From Candidatus Pelagibacter sp. (GTDB lineage Bacteria; Pseudomonadota; Alphaproteobacteria; Pelagibacterales; Pelagibacteraceae), in the NCBI GenBank assembly GCA_028226735.1, contig JAOIYV010000002.1:1-64000 (forward strand): a stretch of 64,000 nucleotides of DNA, read 5' to 3'. The notes under the pieces were generated by a model, which did no database searches, was not told the DNA's origin, and was given only the letters and a program-made list of their open reading frames with translations. How positions within the stretch are numbered: position 1 is the first letter of the stretch; each line of letters starts with the position of its first letter. The position numbers and the translations under genes are program-made. This document shows, piece by piece, positions 8,751 to 19,974 of this stretch.

Positions 8751-11748
8751 ATGTTAAAAAATTTAAGAGTTAAATGTAGCAGTTTTATTGATGAAACAAC
8801 CAGCGTTTCGTTTAAATTTAATGGAAAAACTTATTATGGGTTTAAAGGAGATACTCTCGCGTCTGCCTTATTAGCCAACAATATTCACTTAGTTGGTAGA
8901 AGTTTTAAGTATCATAGACCTAGAGGGATAATGACTGCCGGTTCAGAAGAACCTAATGCTATTGTACAAATTGGTAAAGATAAGGCCATAACAGAGCCAA
9001 ATGTAAGGGCCACAGAAGTAGAAATTTATGATGGTTTAGAAGCAACAAGCCAAAATTGTTGGCCAAGTGTAAACTTTGATATAGGTGGAATAAACAATTT
9101 ACTATCTCCTTTTTTGCCTGCAGGCTTTTATTATAAAACGTTTATGTGGCCTGCTAGTTTTTGGAAAAAATATGAATATTTTATTAGACATTCTGCAGGA
9201 TTAGGTAAGTCTCCAACAAAACCTGATACAGATATCTACGATCACAAATATATTCATTGTGATGTTTTAGTGATTGGTGCCGGTATATCAGGAATTATAG
9301 CAGCTAAGACAGCAGCTAAAAATAATTTTAAAACTCTTTTGTTAGATGAAAATACAAATATTGGTGGAACAACTATCTATCAAAAATCAGAAAACTTTAA
9401 AATTGATGATAAAATTTCATCTGACTGGTTAAATGATGAAATCAGAGAATTAAAAAAATTAGATAACCTTGAAATAAAAACTAGAACAAGTGTTGCTGCT
9501 TATCATGGTTATAATTATCTTTTAGCAAGAGAAAATCTTACTGATCATTTAAGTAAGTTTGAGAAACAAAATAAAATTAGACAAAGACTTTTAAAAATTA
9601 GAGCTAAAAAAGTTATTGTTGCAACAGGATCCTTAGAAAGACCACTTATTTTTAATAATAACGATAGACCTGGAATAATGCTTTCATCAGCTGTAAAAAA
9701 ATATGCTGATTATTATGGTGTTATTTGTGGTAAACGAAATGTACTTTTTACGAATAACGACACAGCTTATGAAACTGCAATATCATTGTCTAAAAAAGGA
9801 AAAAAAATTCAAGCAATTATTGATATTAGAGAAAATTCTAACTCATCAATTGTTAAAGAAGCTGAAAACTTGGGTATAAAAGTTTATTGGTCTCATACTG
9901 TTGTTAATACTCAAGGATATAAAAAATTGAATCAAATTTCAATTATGGAGCTTTCAAAAGATGGACAATCAATTATTGGTTCAAAAATTAATATTAATTG
10001 TGACTGTCTTGGAGTTTCAGGTGGATGGACCCCAGCTGTACATTTATTCACTCAATCTGGAGGAAAACTAAAGTTTAGAGATATTGATCAAGTGTTTATT
10101 CCTGATAAGTATCCATCCGATCAAATAAGTATTGGTTCTTGTAATGGTGACTTTGAACTTAATGAAATAATTAAAAACAGTTTAAAAAATATCAAAGATT
10201 TTCTTAAAATTGACAAAACTGAATATGAAAATTTGTCAGTAGTAAATTCAAAAGAAACAATTAAAAAAAATATTTGGTTACTTCCATCAGATATAATTTT
10301 AGGAAAAACTAAACCATTTGTTGATTATCAAAATGACGCCACAGCTAAAGATATTAAATTAGCTCTTAGAGAGGGTTTTAGATCTATTGAACATGTTAAG
10401 AGATACACAACTACAGGAATGGGCACCGATCAAGGTAAGTTAGGAAACATGCATGCTCTTGGAATTATTGCTGATACTGCCGGTGTTATGATGGGTGAAG
10501 TTGGTACAACAACTTTTAGACCTCCCTACACTCCTCTAACTTTTGGAACGATTGTTGGTAGAAATGTTGGTGAATATTTTGATATTTTTAGAAGAACACC
10601 AATGAATGATTGGCATATTAAAAATAAAGCTGAATTTGAAAATGTTGGTCAATGGAAAAGAGCTTGGTATTATCCAAAAAATAACGAGTCGATGCATGAG
10701 GCAGTTCAAAGAGAAAGTTTGGCTGCAAGAAAAAGTGCAGGTATCTTAGATGCATCAACATTGGGTAAAATCGATATACAGGGGAGTGATGCTTCCGAAT
10801 TTTTGAATAGAGTTTATACTAATGCCTGGTCAAAACTAGGAATTGGTAAGTGTAGATATGGATTGATGCTCAATGAAGATGGAATGGTGTATGACGATGG
10901 TGTGACAACTAGATTAAGTGAAAATCATTATATTATGACAACTACTACTGGAGGTGCAGCAAATGTATTGGGGAGACTCGAAGATTATCTTCAAACTGAA
11001 TGGCCAGAACTAGATGTTTATTTAACTTCAGTTACTGATCACTTTGCAACCGCGAGTATTTGTGGGCCAAATAGTAAAAAAATATTAAATAAATTAATTC
11101 CAAACTTAGATCTATCTGATGAGAATTTTCCACATATGTCATATAAAAAAGCAAGTATTGGAAAAATCAAATGTAAAGTAATGCGTATCAGTTTTACAGG
11201 TGAACATAGTTATGAAATTAATGTTCAGGCCAATTATGGAAAATCATTATGGGAACAATGTATGGATGCAGGAAAAGAATTTAACATTACACCCTATGGT
11301 ACAGAAACTATGCATTTATTAAGAGCAGAAAAAGGCTTTATTATTGTTGGACAAGATACTGATGGAACTATGACTCCAATAGATCTTCAAATGGACTGGA
11401 TAGTAAGTAAAAAAAAATATGATTTCATTGGTAAAAGATCGTTATATAGATCTGATACTATGAGAGAAGATAGAAAACAATTGGTTGGATTATTAACCGA
11501 TAATCCTAAAGAAATTTTAGAAGAAGGTGCTCAAATTGTTTCAAAGTTAAATCAAAAACCAGTAGAAATGTTAGGTCATATAACTTCAAGTTATTTTAGT
11601 CCTAATTTAAACAAATCTATTGCTCTAGCTGTTGTAAGAGGTGGAAAAGATATGATGGGTAAAAAATTATTTATACCTATGGAAGGAAGATCGATTAATG
11701 TAACAGTTGCTGATCCAGTTTTTTTAGATAAGGAGAATAAAAGATTAA

Positions 11749-11756
<8 letters not shown>
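8751..11756 (+). CDS. soxA: Sarcosine oxidase alpha subunit
   Basis: The large subunit binds NAD and, in its C-terminal half, folate. The 1001-residue order is: an N-terminal 2Fe-2S-ferredoxin-like fold (FNGKTYYGFKGDTLASALL and the HRPRGI segment), a nucleotide-binding disulfide-oxidoreductase-like domain (VLVIGAGISGIIAAK near residue 180), a region with TTTGMGTDQGKLGNMHALG that reads like the SoxA link region, and a GcvT-like aminomethyltransferase domain from about residue 630 (RKSAGILDASTLGKIDI; FTGEHSYEINV). Size matches the family. It overlaps soxG by 8 bp. Confidence 0.96.
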
Positions 11757-13114
<1,358 letters not shown>

Positions 13115-13154
13115 AAAATTAGATATTAATATTTAATTCATTATAACTTTAAGA

Positions 13155-13895
13155 GTGAAAAATTTACTTTTTTTACTTTTAATTGTACCTCTAACCTCTT
13201 GTACAAACCAAGAGTTGGGGTGGTTTATTCTTTCACCAAACAATGTTGAGGGATTAACGAATTTAAAATTTTTATTGAGTGGTTTAACGACAACCATTTA
13301 TATTTCAGTAGTATCTATAATCATATCTGCAATTTTAGGATTTGTTGTTGCTATACCTTCCCTGGCTAAAAGTAAATTTTTAACATATATTAATATTGGC
13401 TATGTAGAAATTGTAAGAGCAATACCACTACTTGTTTTAATTTTATGGATTTATTATGGTTTACCTATAATGACTGGATTAAGTTTCAGTCCATTTGTGT
13501 CAGGTATAATTGCTTTGGCAATAAGTGAAAGTGCTTTTCAAGCAGAAATTTTTAGAGCTGGAATAAACTCAATCAAAAGATCACAATGGGAAGCAGGTTC
13601 TTCATTGGGTTTAACTTTCTTTAAAAGATTAAGATTGGTAATATTCCCACAAGCAATTAAAAATATCTTACCTGCGCTAGGTAATCAATTTGTGTATGTT
13701 TTAAAGATGTCTTCATTGGTGTCAATTATTGGTATTGGTGATTTAACAAGAAAAGCAAACGAATTAGTTGTTTCAACATACAGGCCATTAGAAATTTACA
13801 CATTTCTAATTTTGGAATATCTAATTTTGATATTGATTGTTTCATTTTTTGTAAGAAAATTAGAAAAAACACTTAAGAAAGATGGTAACAATTAA
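13155..13895 (+). CDS. Amino-acid-type ABC transporter permease with lipoprotein-like N-terminus
   Basis: An inner-membrane permease of the His/Glu/Gln family (246 residues). The family core is clear: FLLSGLTTTIYISVVSIII as the first permease helix, VEIVRAIPLLVLILWIYYGL, the EAA loop (EAGSSLGLTFFKRLRLVIFPQA) that docks the ATPase, and FVYVLKMSSLVSIIGIGDL. Unusually, the first 16 residues (MKNLLFLLLIVPLTSC) resemble a lipoprotein signal ending in a lipobox-like L-T-S-C. A short segment follows before the permease helices. The start is GTG. No ATP-binding gene follows, so the ATPase must be supplied from elsewhere. Confidence 0.9.
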   Translation: MKNLLFLLLIVPLTSCTNQELGWFILSPNNVEGLTNLKFLLSGLTTTIYISVVSIIISAILGFVVAIPSLAKSKFLTYINIGYVEIVRAIPLLVLILWIYYGLPIMTGLSFSPFVSGIIALAISESAFQAEIFRAGINSIKRSQWEAGSSLGLTFFKRLRLVIFPQAIKNILPALGNQFVYVLKMSSLVSIIGIGDLTRKANELVVSTYRPLEIYTFLILEYLILILIVSFFVRKLEKTLKKDGNN

Positions 13896-14158
13896 TGAGT
13901 ACATTAGATAATATAAATTATGACATTAGTCTAAGTGATGGCATTATTACCTTTAAGAATATAAATACAACACTTGGATTTGTTAGATACAATAAAGAAG
14001 CTGAAGTTGAATATATCTTTGTAAACCCAATGTTTAGACGTCAAGGACTTGCTAAAAAATTACTTAACATTGTTGAAAAAAAAACTAAAGTTAAACCTAC
14101 GCCACAAGAACCTATAAGTCCTTTGGGTGAAAAACTCTTTAAAGTTAGCACACAATAA
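13895..14158 (+). CDS. Small GNAT-fold N-acetyltransferase-like protein (YidJ/GtlI-type)
   Basis: An 87-residue protein whose centre, VEYIFVNPMFRRQGLAKKLL, carries the acetyl-CoA-binding R-R-Q-G-L-A motif of a minimal GNAT domain. This is close in size to the short GCN5-like proteins of about 90 residues found in many bacteria. Substrate unknown. Its ATG starts at the last base of the permease stop (TAATG), so it is co-translated with the transporter genes. A weak inverted repeat, AGCAAT/ATTGCT with a 12-nt loop at 14158-14181, spans its end. Confidence 0.72.
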   Translation: MSTLDNINYDISLSDGIITFKNINTTLGFVRYNKEAEVEYIFVNPMFRRQGLAKKLLNIVEKKTKVKPTPQEPISPLGEKLFKVSTQ

Positions 14159-14182
14159 GCAATAACTTAGATTGAATTGCTA

Positions 14183-14368
14183 CTATTTAATAATCCAAAA
14201 AATGATGTTTATTAAATAAACCAATATACTGTAAAATGTAAACATTATGATCTTTTGTTTCACTGTTTTTTCATTCCAATTTAATTTAAATAAAGTAGAT
14301 GGAGAGGCTAATAAAAAGATAACACCAATTGCAATTACAAGTATTGATAAAATTATAAATACATTCAT
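14183..14368 (-). CDS. Small two-helix membrane protein, unknown
   Basis: A 61-residue frame with two hydrophobic segments (VFIILSILVIAIGVIFLLAS and IIMFTFYSILVYLINIIFWI) separated by a short polar, positively charged loop (NWNEKTVKQK). It fills the only gap between the convergent GNAT gene and the methyltransferase, and its composition is that of an inner-membrane protein and not of a random frame. I do not recognise the family. No other frame in the gap competes. There is no clear Shine-Dalgarno before the ATG. Confidence 0.55.
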   Translation of the reverse strand: MNVFIILSILVIAIGVIFLLASPSTLFKLNWNEKTVKQKIIMFTFYSILVYLINIIFWIIK

Positions 14369-14392
14369 AAATATTATTTAATTATATTCGCA

Positions 14393-15103
14393 CTAAAGTT
14401 TATATTTTATACAAATTAAAATATCTCTAAAAATAATTTTATTAGAATAAGTGTCATTGATCTCTTTAATCCCTTTGTTTAATTGCTTATTTGTAAGGTT
14501 AATAAGACATGAGATATATTTTTGTCTTAACATTTGAACATATTTATTTTTAGTTATTGAGACTTTAAACTTAAATTTATCTATCCTATAATCTTTTAAT
14601 GATTTACATGCTGATTTGAGCATTCTAGAATCTCTTTCTAATCCTATTTTAAGCTTTTGTTTCATTAGCTTAAAACATGGAATTTCATTATTAATTGTAT
14701 TTAGTGAAAAAATAATCAGTAAACCATTCTTTTTTAAATTATTTTTACAAATTTTTATTAACTTTTTTCTTTTATCTTTATTAAAAAAATGAAGAGTTTG
14801 CTTGATCATTATTAAGTCAAATTTATTATGATTAGTCTTAAAAAATTTAAATACATCTTCATTCCTAAAATCAATTAATTTATCTACATCTTTGTGAGTT
14901 ACAGGGTCAACACCTATGGGTTTATTATTTAATTTTAATTTTCTAGACAAGGAGCCAAATATTCCACCTCTTCCACATCCAATATCTAATATTTTTGAAT
15001 TTTTATTAAGTTTTTTTTTCTTTAATAAAAATGAATTAAAAGAGTTAATATATAATTTTGATGATAACCAATTTTTATTATCCCAATTTTTTAATTCTTT
15101 CAT
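14393..15103 (-). CDS. SAM-dependent class I methyltransferase
   Basis: A 236-residue methyltransferase with the Rossmann SAM motif I ILDIGCGRGG (about residue 39), an acidic motif II (GVDPVTHKDV), DLIMIKQTLHFFN in the motif IV position and GLLIIFSLN as motif V/VI. The Lys-rich tail has no identified domain. The substrate cannot be inferred. It lies 9 bp downstream of the secreted nuclease gene on the same strand and could belong to its transcript. Confidence 0.8.
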   Translation of the reverse strand: MKELKNWDNKNWLSSKLYINSFNSFLLKKKKLNKNSKILDIGCGRGGIFGSLSRKLKLNNKPIGVDPVTHKDVDKLIDFRNEDVFKFFKTNHNKFDLIMIKQTLHFFNKDKRKKLIKICKNNLKKNGLLIIFSLNTINNEIPCFKLMKQKLKIGLERDSRMLKSACKSLKDYRIDKFKFKVSITKNKYVQMLRQKYISCLINLTNKQLNKGIKEINDTYSNKIIFRDILICIKYKL

Positions 15104-15112
15104 AAAAAATAT

Positions 15113-15595
15113 TTAATTATTTTTTTTTCTGTAGTCCCAAGGATATTCAAACGTCATAGCCCACATACCTGTTTGCTTTTCTTTTGCATAATCTTCATCA
15201 ACAACAAATTTTTTAGAATATCTTCTATAGGCAAATGCATAACCACTTCTAACTAAATAGCTTGATAAACTCTCATTATTTACAAAACACTCAGCTAAAG
15301 TTCTTTTGTATTGATCTTTTCCCTCACTAATACACTCAACTTTATTATCAGAAATTTTTTCAATGAGAATTTCCTTTGCTGCAACACCACAAAAATTTTT
15401 ATTCCCGTTTTTTATACATGTTTGTTTTAGTTCGGGTGCATCAATACCTGTAAATCTAATTTTTTCGCCATCTAAATGAATTGTATCACCATCAACTATT
15501 TTTAGCTCTTGTGACTTAATATCATTAACAGTAAAGAGAAATACTAATAAAAAAATACTAATAAGAAAAATGGCTTTTCTTTTGTTTAAAAACAT
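15113..15595 (-). CDS. Secreted thermonuclease (staphylococcal nuclease domain)
   Basis: A 160-residue exported protein: an N-terminal basic and hydrophobic signal (KRKAIFLISIFLLVFLFTVN), then one SNase domain. Conserved pieces are VDGDTIHLDGEKIRFTGIDAPE (given here across positions 33 to 54, with the catalytic Arg and the Asp of DAPE), KDQYKRTLAECFVN and the closing GMWAMTFEYPWDYRKK. Ca2+-dependent cleavage of nucleic acid is likely. In an oligotroph it may scavenge phosphate and nucleosides. The gene begins 38 bp inside the end of the MATE exporter gene. Confidence 0.85.
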   Translation of the reverse strand: MFLNKRKAIFLISIFLLVFLFTVNDIKSQELKIVDGDTIHLDGEKIRFTGIDAPELKQTCIKNGNKNFCGVAAKEILIEKISDNKVECISEGKDQYKRTLAECFVNNESLSSYLVRSGYAFAYRRYSKKFVVDEDYAKEKQTGMWAMTFEYPWDYRKKNN

Positions 15596-16988
15596 TGTTT
15601 AAAAAATATCCAATAAAGATGATTAGAGCAATAGCCATAAACCAATTTGTTGCCATTATCGTATAAAAAATATCAGAATAATCTCCACCTCTCATATTAA
15701 TTACATACCATAAAGATAAAAATGGAAATGCAGTTAATCTAAGGATACTTAAATAAAGACTATACAATGGTTTTTTTACAGCTTGAAATACAGCAGTAGT
15801 TATAAAAAAAACAGGGTATATTGGGCCAATTAATGCTGCAACTTTTAAATAAATTACACCATGTTTTATGGCAACAACATTATCAGTAAATTGCGACACA
15901 AAAAATTCGGCACCAAAGAACAATATAATTCCAGCTATTACCATAAATGAAGAACCAAACACTAAAGCTTTAGTATATAATTCTCTAATACGATTATAGT
16001 TTTTAGCTCCAAAGTTTTGTCCCCCGATTGATAATACAGCTGTATTTAAACCAATCACAGGTAATAGAAAGACTTGCTCTACTCTTAAAGCTGCACCATA
16101 ACCAGCTGTAGCAAGATCACCAAATTGGCCGATAAAGTATAAAATATTAAAAATTCCAACTCCAATAAACAACATACTAAACATAACGGGTGTTGATTGT
16201 TTTATTAAAGTCTTAAGCATTTCAATTTTAGGAATAAAGCATTCTAATCTTAAGTATTTTCTTATTTCACAAGAATTTACTTTATATGCTAAGTAAAACA
16301 TTCCTACAGATTGAGAAATTACTGTTGCTATAGCAAGTCCTGCGATTCCAAATGCAGGAACAATGCCATAGCCCCATATAAATAGTGGATTTAAAAATAT
16401 ATTTAAAAAGAAACTAAATATTAAAACATTTCTATAACTTTTCGTATCACCTTGTGCATTTAAGGTACCATTTAAAGAAATTTGTACCATTACAATAAAA
16501 GTACCAAAAAAGATAATATCCAAATATTGCCTTGTTAGGGCTATACCTTGAGCATCAGAACCCATAACGCCTAGAAGAAAATTAGAGGCATTTAAACCAA
16601 ACATTGTCACTAATATAGAAATTCCTAATGCAAAAATGATAGATTGAGCAATAAATAAAGATGCAACTCTTATTTTTTTTTCACCTATAGAATTACCAAT
16701 TAATGAATTAGTTGCAGCACCTATTCCAACACCAACGGCTATAATTGTAAAATAAATAGGAAAAGATTTAGCAATTGCTCCTATAGCCTCAGCTGAAATT
16801 TTTCCTGCAAACCAAGTGTCAACCAAGTTATAAAAAGTTTGAAACAATGATCCAACACTAGCAGGAATTGTAACCTTTCTAAGAAGACTCCAAATAGGAT
16901 CTTTTTGTAAATTTATTTTTTTAGACAATTTTATTACTTTATATAAATTCTTTTTTGAATATATGCTTTGTACCACTCTTTTTAGCAA
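15558..16988 (-). CDS. MATE-family multidrug/metabolite exporter
   Basis: An inner-membrane antiporter (Na+ or H+ driven) of the MATE superfamily; 476 residues from ATG 16988 with about 12 hydrophobic helices in two homologous halves. Family segments include IPASVGSLFQTFYNLVDTWF near the N-terminus, AIAKSFPIYFTIIAVGVGIG and, in the second half, FLLPVIGLNTAVLSIGGQNF. The ATG start overlaps trhO by 50 bp; an in-frame TTG at 16928 would leave a 10-bp gap and still keep the first helix, so the start is uncertain. The exported compound is unknown. Confidence 0.88.
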   Translation of the reverse strand: MLKRVVQSIYSKKNLYKVIKLSKKINLQKDPIWSLLRKVTIPASVGSLFQTFYNLVDTWFAGKISAEAIGAIAKSFPIYFTIIAVGVGIGAATNSLIGNSIGEKKIRVASLFIAQSIIFALGISILVTMFGLNASNFLLGVMGSDAQGIALTRQYLDIIFFGTFIVMVQISLNGTLNAQGDTKSYRNVLIFSFFLNIFLNPLFIWGYGIVPAFGIAGLAIATVISQSVGMFYLAYKVNSCEIRKYLRLECFIPKIEMLKTLIKQSTPVMFSMLFIGVGIFNILYFIGQFGDLATAGYGAALRVEQVFLLPVIGLNTAVLSIGGQNFGAKNYNRIRELYTKALVFGSSFMVIAGIILFFGAEFFVSQFTDNVVAIKHGVIYLKVAALIGPIYPVFFITTAVFQAVKKPLYSLYLSILRLTAFPFLSLWYVINMRGGDYSDIFYTIMATNWFMAIALIIFIGYFLNNVFKQKKSHFSY

Positions 16989-17844
16989 GGATTATTTGCT
17001 TTTGTCTCATCCGAAATCTCTCTTTTTGTGTTTGAGTCAAATTATCATGACAGTTAACGCATGAAACACCCTCCTCAAATTTTTTAGACTTCTTGTCTTT
17101 TGGTGAAACAGGTTTTCTACATCCACTGCAAATTGAATATGTACCAGTTACCAACCCATGCTTAACACTGATTCTGTTGTCAAAAACAAAGCATTCACCA
17201 TTCCACAAACTTTCTTTTTTCTTTACATTTTTTAAGTAATTTAAAATCCCACCTTTTAATTGATAAACATTTTTAAAACCTTTTTTTTCAAGATAAGCTG
17301 AAGCCTTTTCACATCTAATACCTCCAGTACAAAACATAGCAATTTGTTTTGTTTTTTTAAGTTTGTTCAAATATTTTGGAAATTCTCTAAAATTATCAAC
17401 ATCTGGATTAACTGATTTTTTAAAAGTACCCACTTTATATTCAAATGGTTTTCTTGAATCTAAAACTAAAGTTTCTTTATCGTTGATTAATTTGTTCCAC
17501 TTTTTAGGATCTATATGATTAATTTTCTTATTTTTTGGAGTTAATGTAAAACCCATAGGAACAACTTCTTTTTTTATTTTTACTTTTGGTTTATGAAATG
17601 GTTGAAATTTGCTTGATGAAAAATTTTCACTATCAAATTTTTTAAAATCTAATATTTTTTTGATTTTTGTGATTGATGATTTTAAATCACTAGCATTACC
17701 TGAGATTGTTGCATTTACTCCTTCACTTGCTATAATTATTGTTCCTCGGATATTTTTTTTAATTAAATAATCTTGTAGCAAGACCTTATTTTTTTTTAAA
17801 GAGGTGAGTTTTTTAAATTTGTAAAAACCAAATATATCAAACAT
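16939..17844 (-). CDS. trhO: tRNA uridine(34) hydroxylase (rhodanese-domain TrhO/YceA)
   Basis: TrhO hydroxylates U34 of certain tRNAs to 5-hydroxyuridine, the precursor of cmo5U-type wobble bases. In 301 residues there is an N-terminal acylphosphatase-like domain (GTIIIASEGVNATISG), a rhodanese domain with the active-site cysteine loop MFCTGGIRCEKA (about residue 170-180) and a C-terminal zinc-like CSGCRKPVS...CVNCHD region. This layout is diagnostic of YceA/TrhO and not of a sulfurtransferase. The ATG shares one base with the stop of the upstream O-methyltransferase gene. Confidence 0.93.
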   Translation of the reverse strand: MFDIFGFYKFKKLTSLKKNKVLLQDYLIKKNIRGTIIIASEGVNATISGNASDLKSSITKIKKILDFKKFDSENFSSSKFQPFHKPKVKIKKEVVPMGFTLTPKNKKINHIDPKKWNKLINDKETLVLDSRKPFEYKVGTFKKSVNPDVDNFREFPKYLNKLKKTKQIAMFCTGGIRCEKASAYLEKKGFKNVYQLKGGILNYLKNVKKKESLWNGECFVFDNRISVKHGLVTGTYSICSGCRKPVSPKDKKSKKFEEGVSCVNCHDNLTQTQKERFRMRQKQIILAKKSGTKHIFKKEFI

Positions 17845-18494
17845 TATAACACTCTACAAACAGTCATTCCATCACCTAAAGGTACAATGATTTGTTCCAC
17901 TCTTTTATCGTTTGCAACATACGTATTAAAATCTCTGATATTAATTGTGAATTTATCTAATCTATCCTCATCAACAACTTCACCGTGCCACAAAACGTTG
18001 TCTACAATAATCAATCCACCTTTATTCAATAGACTTAAAGATCTTTCGTAATATTCTTTATAGTTCATTTTATCAGCATCAATAAAAACCATATCAAATT
18101 TACTATTCTTTAATTCATCTAAACTATCTAATGCAGGCTTAACAATTGTTTGAATTTTTTTACTAAGATTAGCTTTTTTAAAAAAATCTAATGCAACTTT
18201 GTTCGTTCCCTCATCTTTATCTAGCGCTACAAGTCTACCATCAACTGGTAATGCTAATGCTATAGAAAGTGCACTTAACCCAGTAAAAGTACCAATCTCA
18301 AGTACAGTTTTGATATTAGAAGTTTTTATAATTAAATGAAGAAAATGACATTGAGATGTTGCTACTTGCATTCTCTTAACATCTCCAAGTGTATTATTGT
18401 AATCGATTATTTCTTGCTGAATGGGATTTAACTTTAAACTAAAATTATTTATATATTTTTCAAGTTTTTCAGTAATTTCAAGGTTCTTACTCAT
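17844..18494 (-). CDS. Class I SAM-dependent O-methyltransferase (family 3)
   Basis: A 216-residue methyltransferase of the CCoAOMT/YrrM family. Motif I is VLEIGTFTGLSALSIAL (about residue 60), the acidic residue after motif I is in VALDKDEGT, and the metal-binding Asp region reads DMVFIDADKMNYKEYYE with IVDNVLWHGEVVD following. These proteins methylate catechol-type or tRNA hydroxyl groups. Next to trhO, a role in tRNA hydroxyuridine methylation (compare TrmR of Bacillus subtilis, a family member that methylates ho5U34) is attractive but inferred. It starts 4 bp after gatB. Confidence 0.88.
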   Translation of the reverse strand: MSKNLEITEKLEKYINNFSLKLNPIQQEIIDYNNTLGDVKRMQVATSQCHFLHLIIKTSNIKTVLEIGTFTGLSALSIALALPVDGRLVALDKDEGTNKVALDFFKKANLSKKIQTIVKPALDSLDELKNSKFDMVFIDADKMNYKEYYERSLSLLNKGGLIIVDNVLWHGEVVDEDRLDKFTINIRDFNTYVANDKRVEQIIVPLGDGMTVCRVL

Positions 18495-18498
18495 GATA

Positions 18499-19974
18499 TT
18501 AAAGTTTCTTCTTCAATATTTCATTTATTAATTGAGGATTAGCCTTACCGCTTGAAGCTTTCATTGCTTGTCCCACAAAGAAACCAAACAATTTTTCTTT
18601 ACCATTCTTATATTCAATAGCTTTTTCCCTGTTATCGTTAATTATTTTATCAATTAAAGCCTCTAATGCTTTAGGGTCGCTTTCTTGTTTTAAACCTTTT
18701 TCTTCAACAATTATTTGAGGATCTATGTCTCCATCCATCATTAATTCAAATATTGTTTTAGCTATTTTTCCAGAAATTGTTCCATTCTTAATTAGATTAA
18801 TTAACTTTGCTAAATTTTTTGCACTTATTGGACTTTCGGATATTTCTAAATTTTTATTATTTAAAACAGCAAACAATTCACCTGTAATCCAGTTAACGGC
18901 TAACTTCATATCTTGGTTTTTGCCCATTTTGGCAACAACTTCCTCAAAATATTTAGCTGTATCAATATCTGAAACTAGTATTGTTGCTTCATAAGCAGAA
19001 ATCTTAAACTCATCAATAAATCTTTTCTTTTTATCATCTGGCAATTCTGGAATATCTGCTTTAAGTTTTTTAATAAATTCATCAGTTACTTCTAATGGTA
19101 ATAAGTCTGGATCTGGAAAATACCTATAATCATGAGCATCTTCTTTAGATCTCATTGACCTTGTTTCATTTTTTTTAGTATCAAATAATCTTGTTTCTTG
19201 ATCAATTGTTTTACCCTCTTCGATTAAATCAACTTGTCTATTAGCTTCATAATCAATAGCCATTTGCATAAATTTAATTGAGTTAACATTTTTAATCTCA
19301 CAACGAGTTCCAAGTTTATCAGAACCTTTAATTCTAACAGAAATATTAACATCAGCTCGTAAAGAGCCTTCCTGCATATTGCCATCACATGTATCAAGAT
19401 ATCTCATAATAGATCTTAATTTTTTAACATAAGCACTAACTTCATCTGGAGTTCTCATGTCTGGTTTACTAACAATTTCCATTAACGCTACACCAGATCT
19501 ATTTAAATCTACAAATGTATTTTGTGGATCAATATCATGAATACTTTTTCCAGCATCTTGTTCTAGGTGCAATCTTTCTATACCAACTTCTTTTTGGCCA
19601 TGTGGCATATCAAGAACAACAATCCCCTCTCCTACTATTGGATATTTAAATTGTGAAATCTGATAACCTTGTGGAAGATCTGCATAAAAATAGTTTTTTC
19701 TATCAAAAACTGATCTTTTGTTAATTTGAGCTCTTAAGCCTATACCAGTTTTAATTGCTTGTTTTACACAATACTCATTAATAACTGGAAGCATTCCAGG
19801 AAATGCTGCATCAACTAAACTTACTTGTGTATTAGGTTCGGCACCAAAAGTTGTTGATGAAGATGAAAATAATTTTGAATTTGATGTAACTTGTGCATGA
19901 ACTTCAAGTCCAATTACCACTTCATAAACATTATCTCGCCTTTCAATTAGATATTCAGAATTCTCTTTGATCAT
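18499..19974 (-). CDS. gatB: Aspartyl/glutamyl-tRNA(Asn/Gln) amidotransferase subunit B
   Basis: GatB phosphorylates the misacylated side chain and recognises tRNA in the GatCAB complex, which turns Glu-tRNA(Gln) and Asp-tRNA(Asn) into the correct forms. The 491-residue product has [19 protein letters not shown] at the start, [29 protein letters not shown], the ADVNISVR stretch and [13 protein letters not shown], all hallmark segments. The C-terminal YqeY-like tail ([15 protein letters not shown]) is present. It starts at the base next to the gatA stop. Confidence 0.98.
   Translation of the reverse strand: MIKENSEYLIERRDNVYEVVIGLEVHAQVTSNSKLFSSSSTTFGAEPNTQVSLVDAAFPGMLPVINEYCVKQAIKTGIGLRAQINKRSVFDRKNYFYADLPQGYQISQFKYPIVGEGIVVLDMPHGQKEVGIERLHLEQDAGKSIHDIDPQNTFVDLNRSGVALMEIVSKPDMRTPDEVSAYVKKLRSIMRYLDTCDGNMQEGSLRADVNISVRIKGSDKLGTRCEIKNVNSIKFMQMAIDYEANRQVDLIEEGKTIDQETRLFDTKKNETRSMRSKEDAHDYRYFPDPDLLPLEVTDEFIKKLKADIPELPDDKKKRFIDEFKISAYEATILVSDIDTAKYFEEVVAKMGKNQDMKLAVNWITGELFAVLNNKNLEISESPISAKNLAKLINLIKNGTISGKIAKTIFELMMDGDIDPQIIVEEKGLKQESDPKALEALIDKIINDNREKAIEYKNGKEKLFGFFVGQAMKASSGKANPQLINEILKKKL

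Noticed and set aside
14158..14181. AGCAAT/ATTGCT inverted repeat as terminator of the GNAT gene
   Set aside because: Only 6 bp with a 12-nt loop and no T-run; too weak to call.
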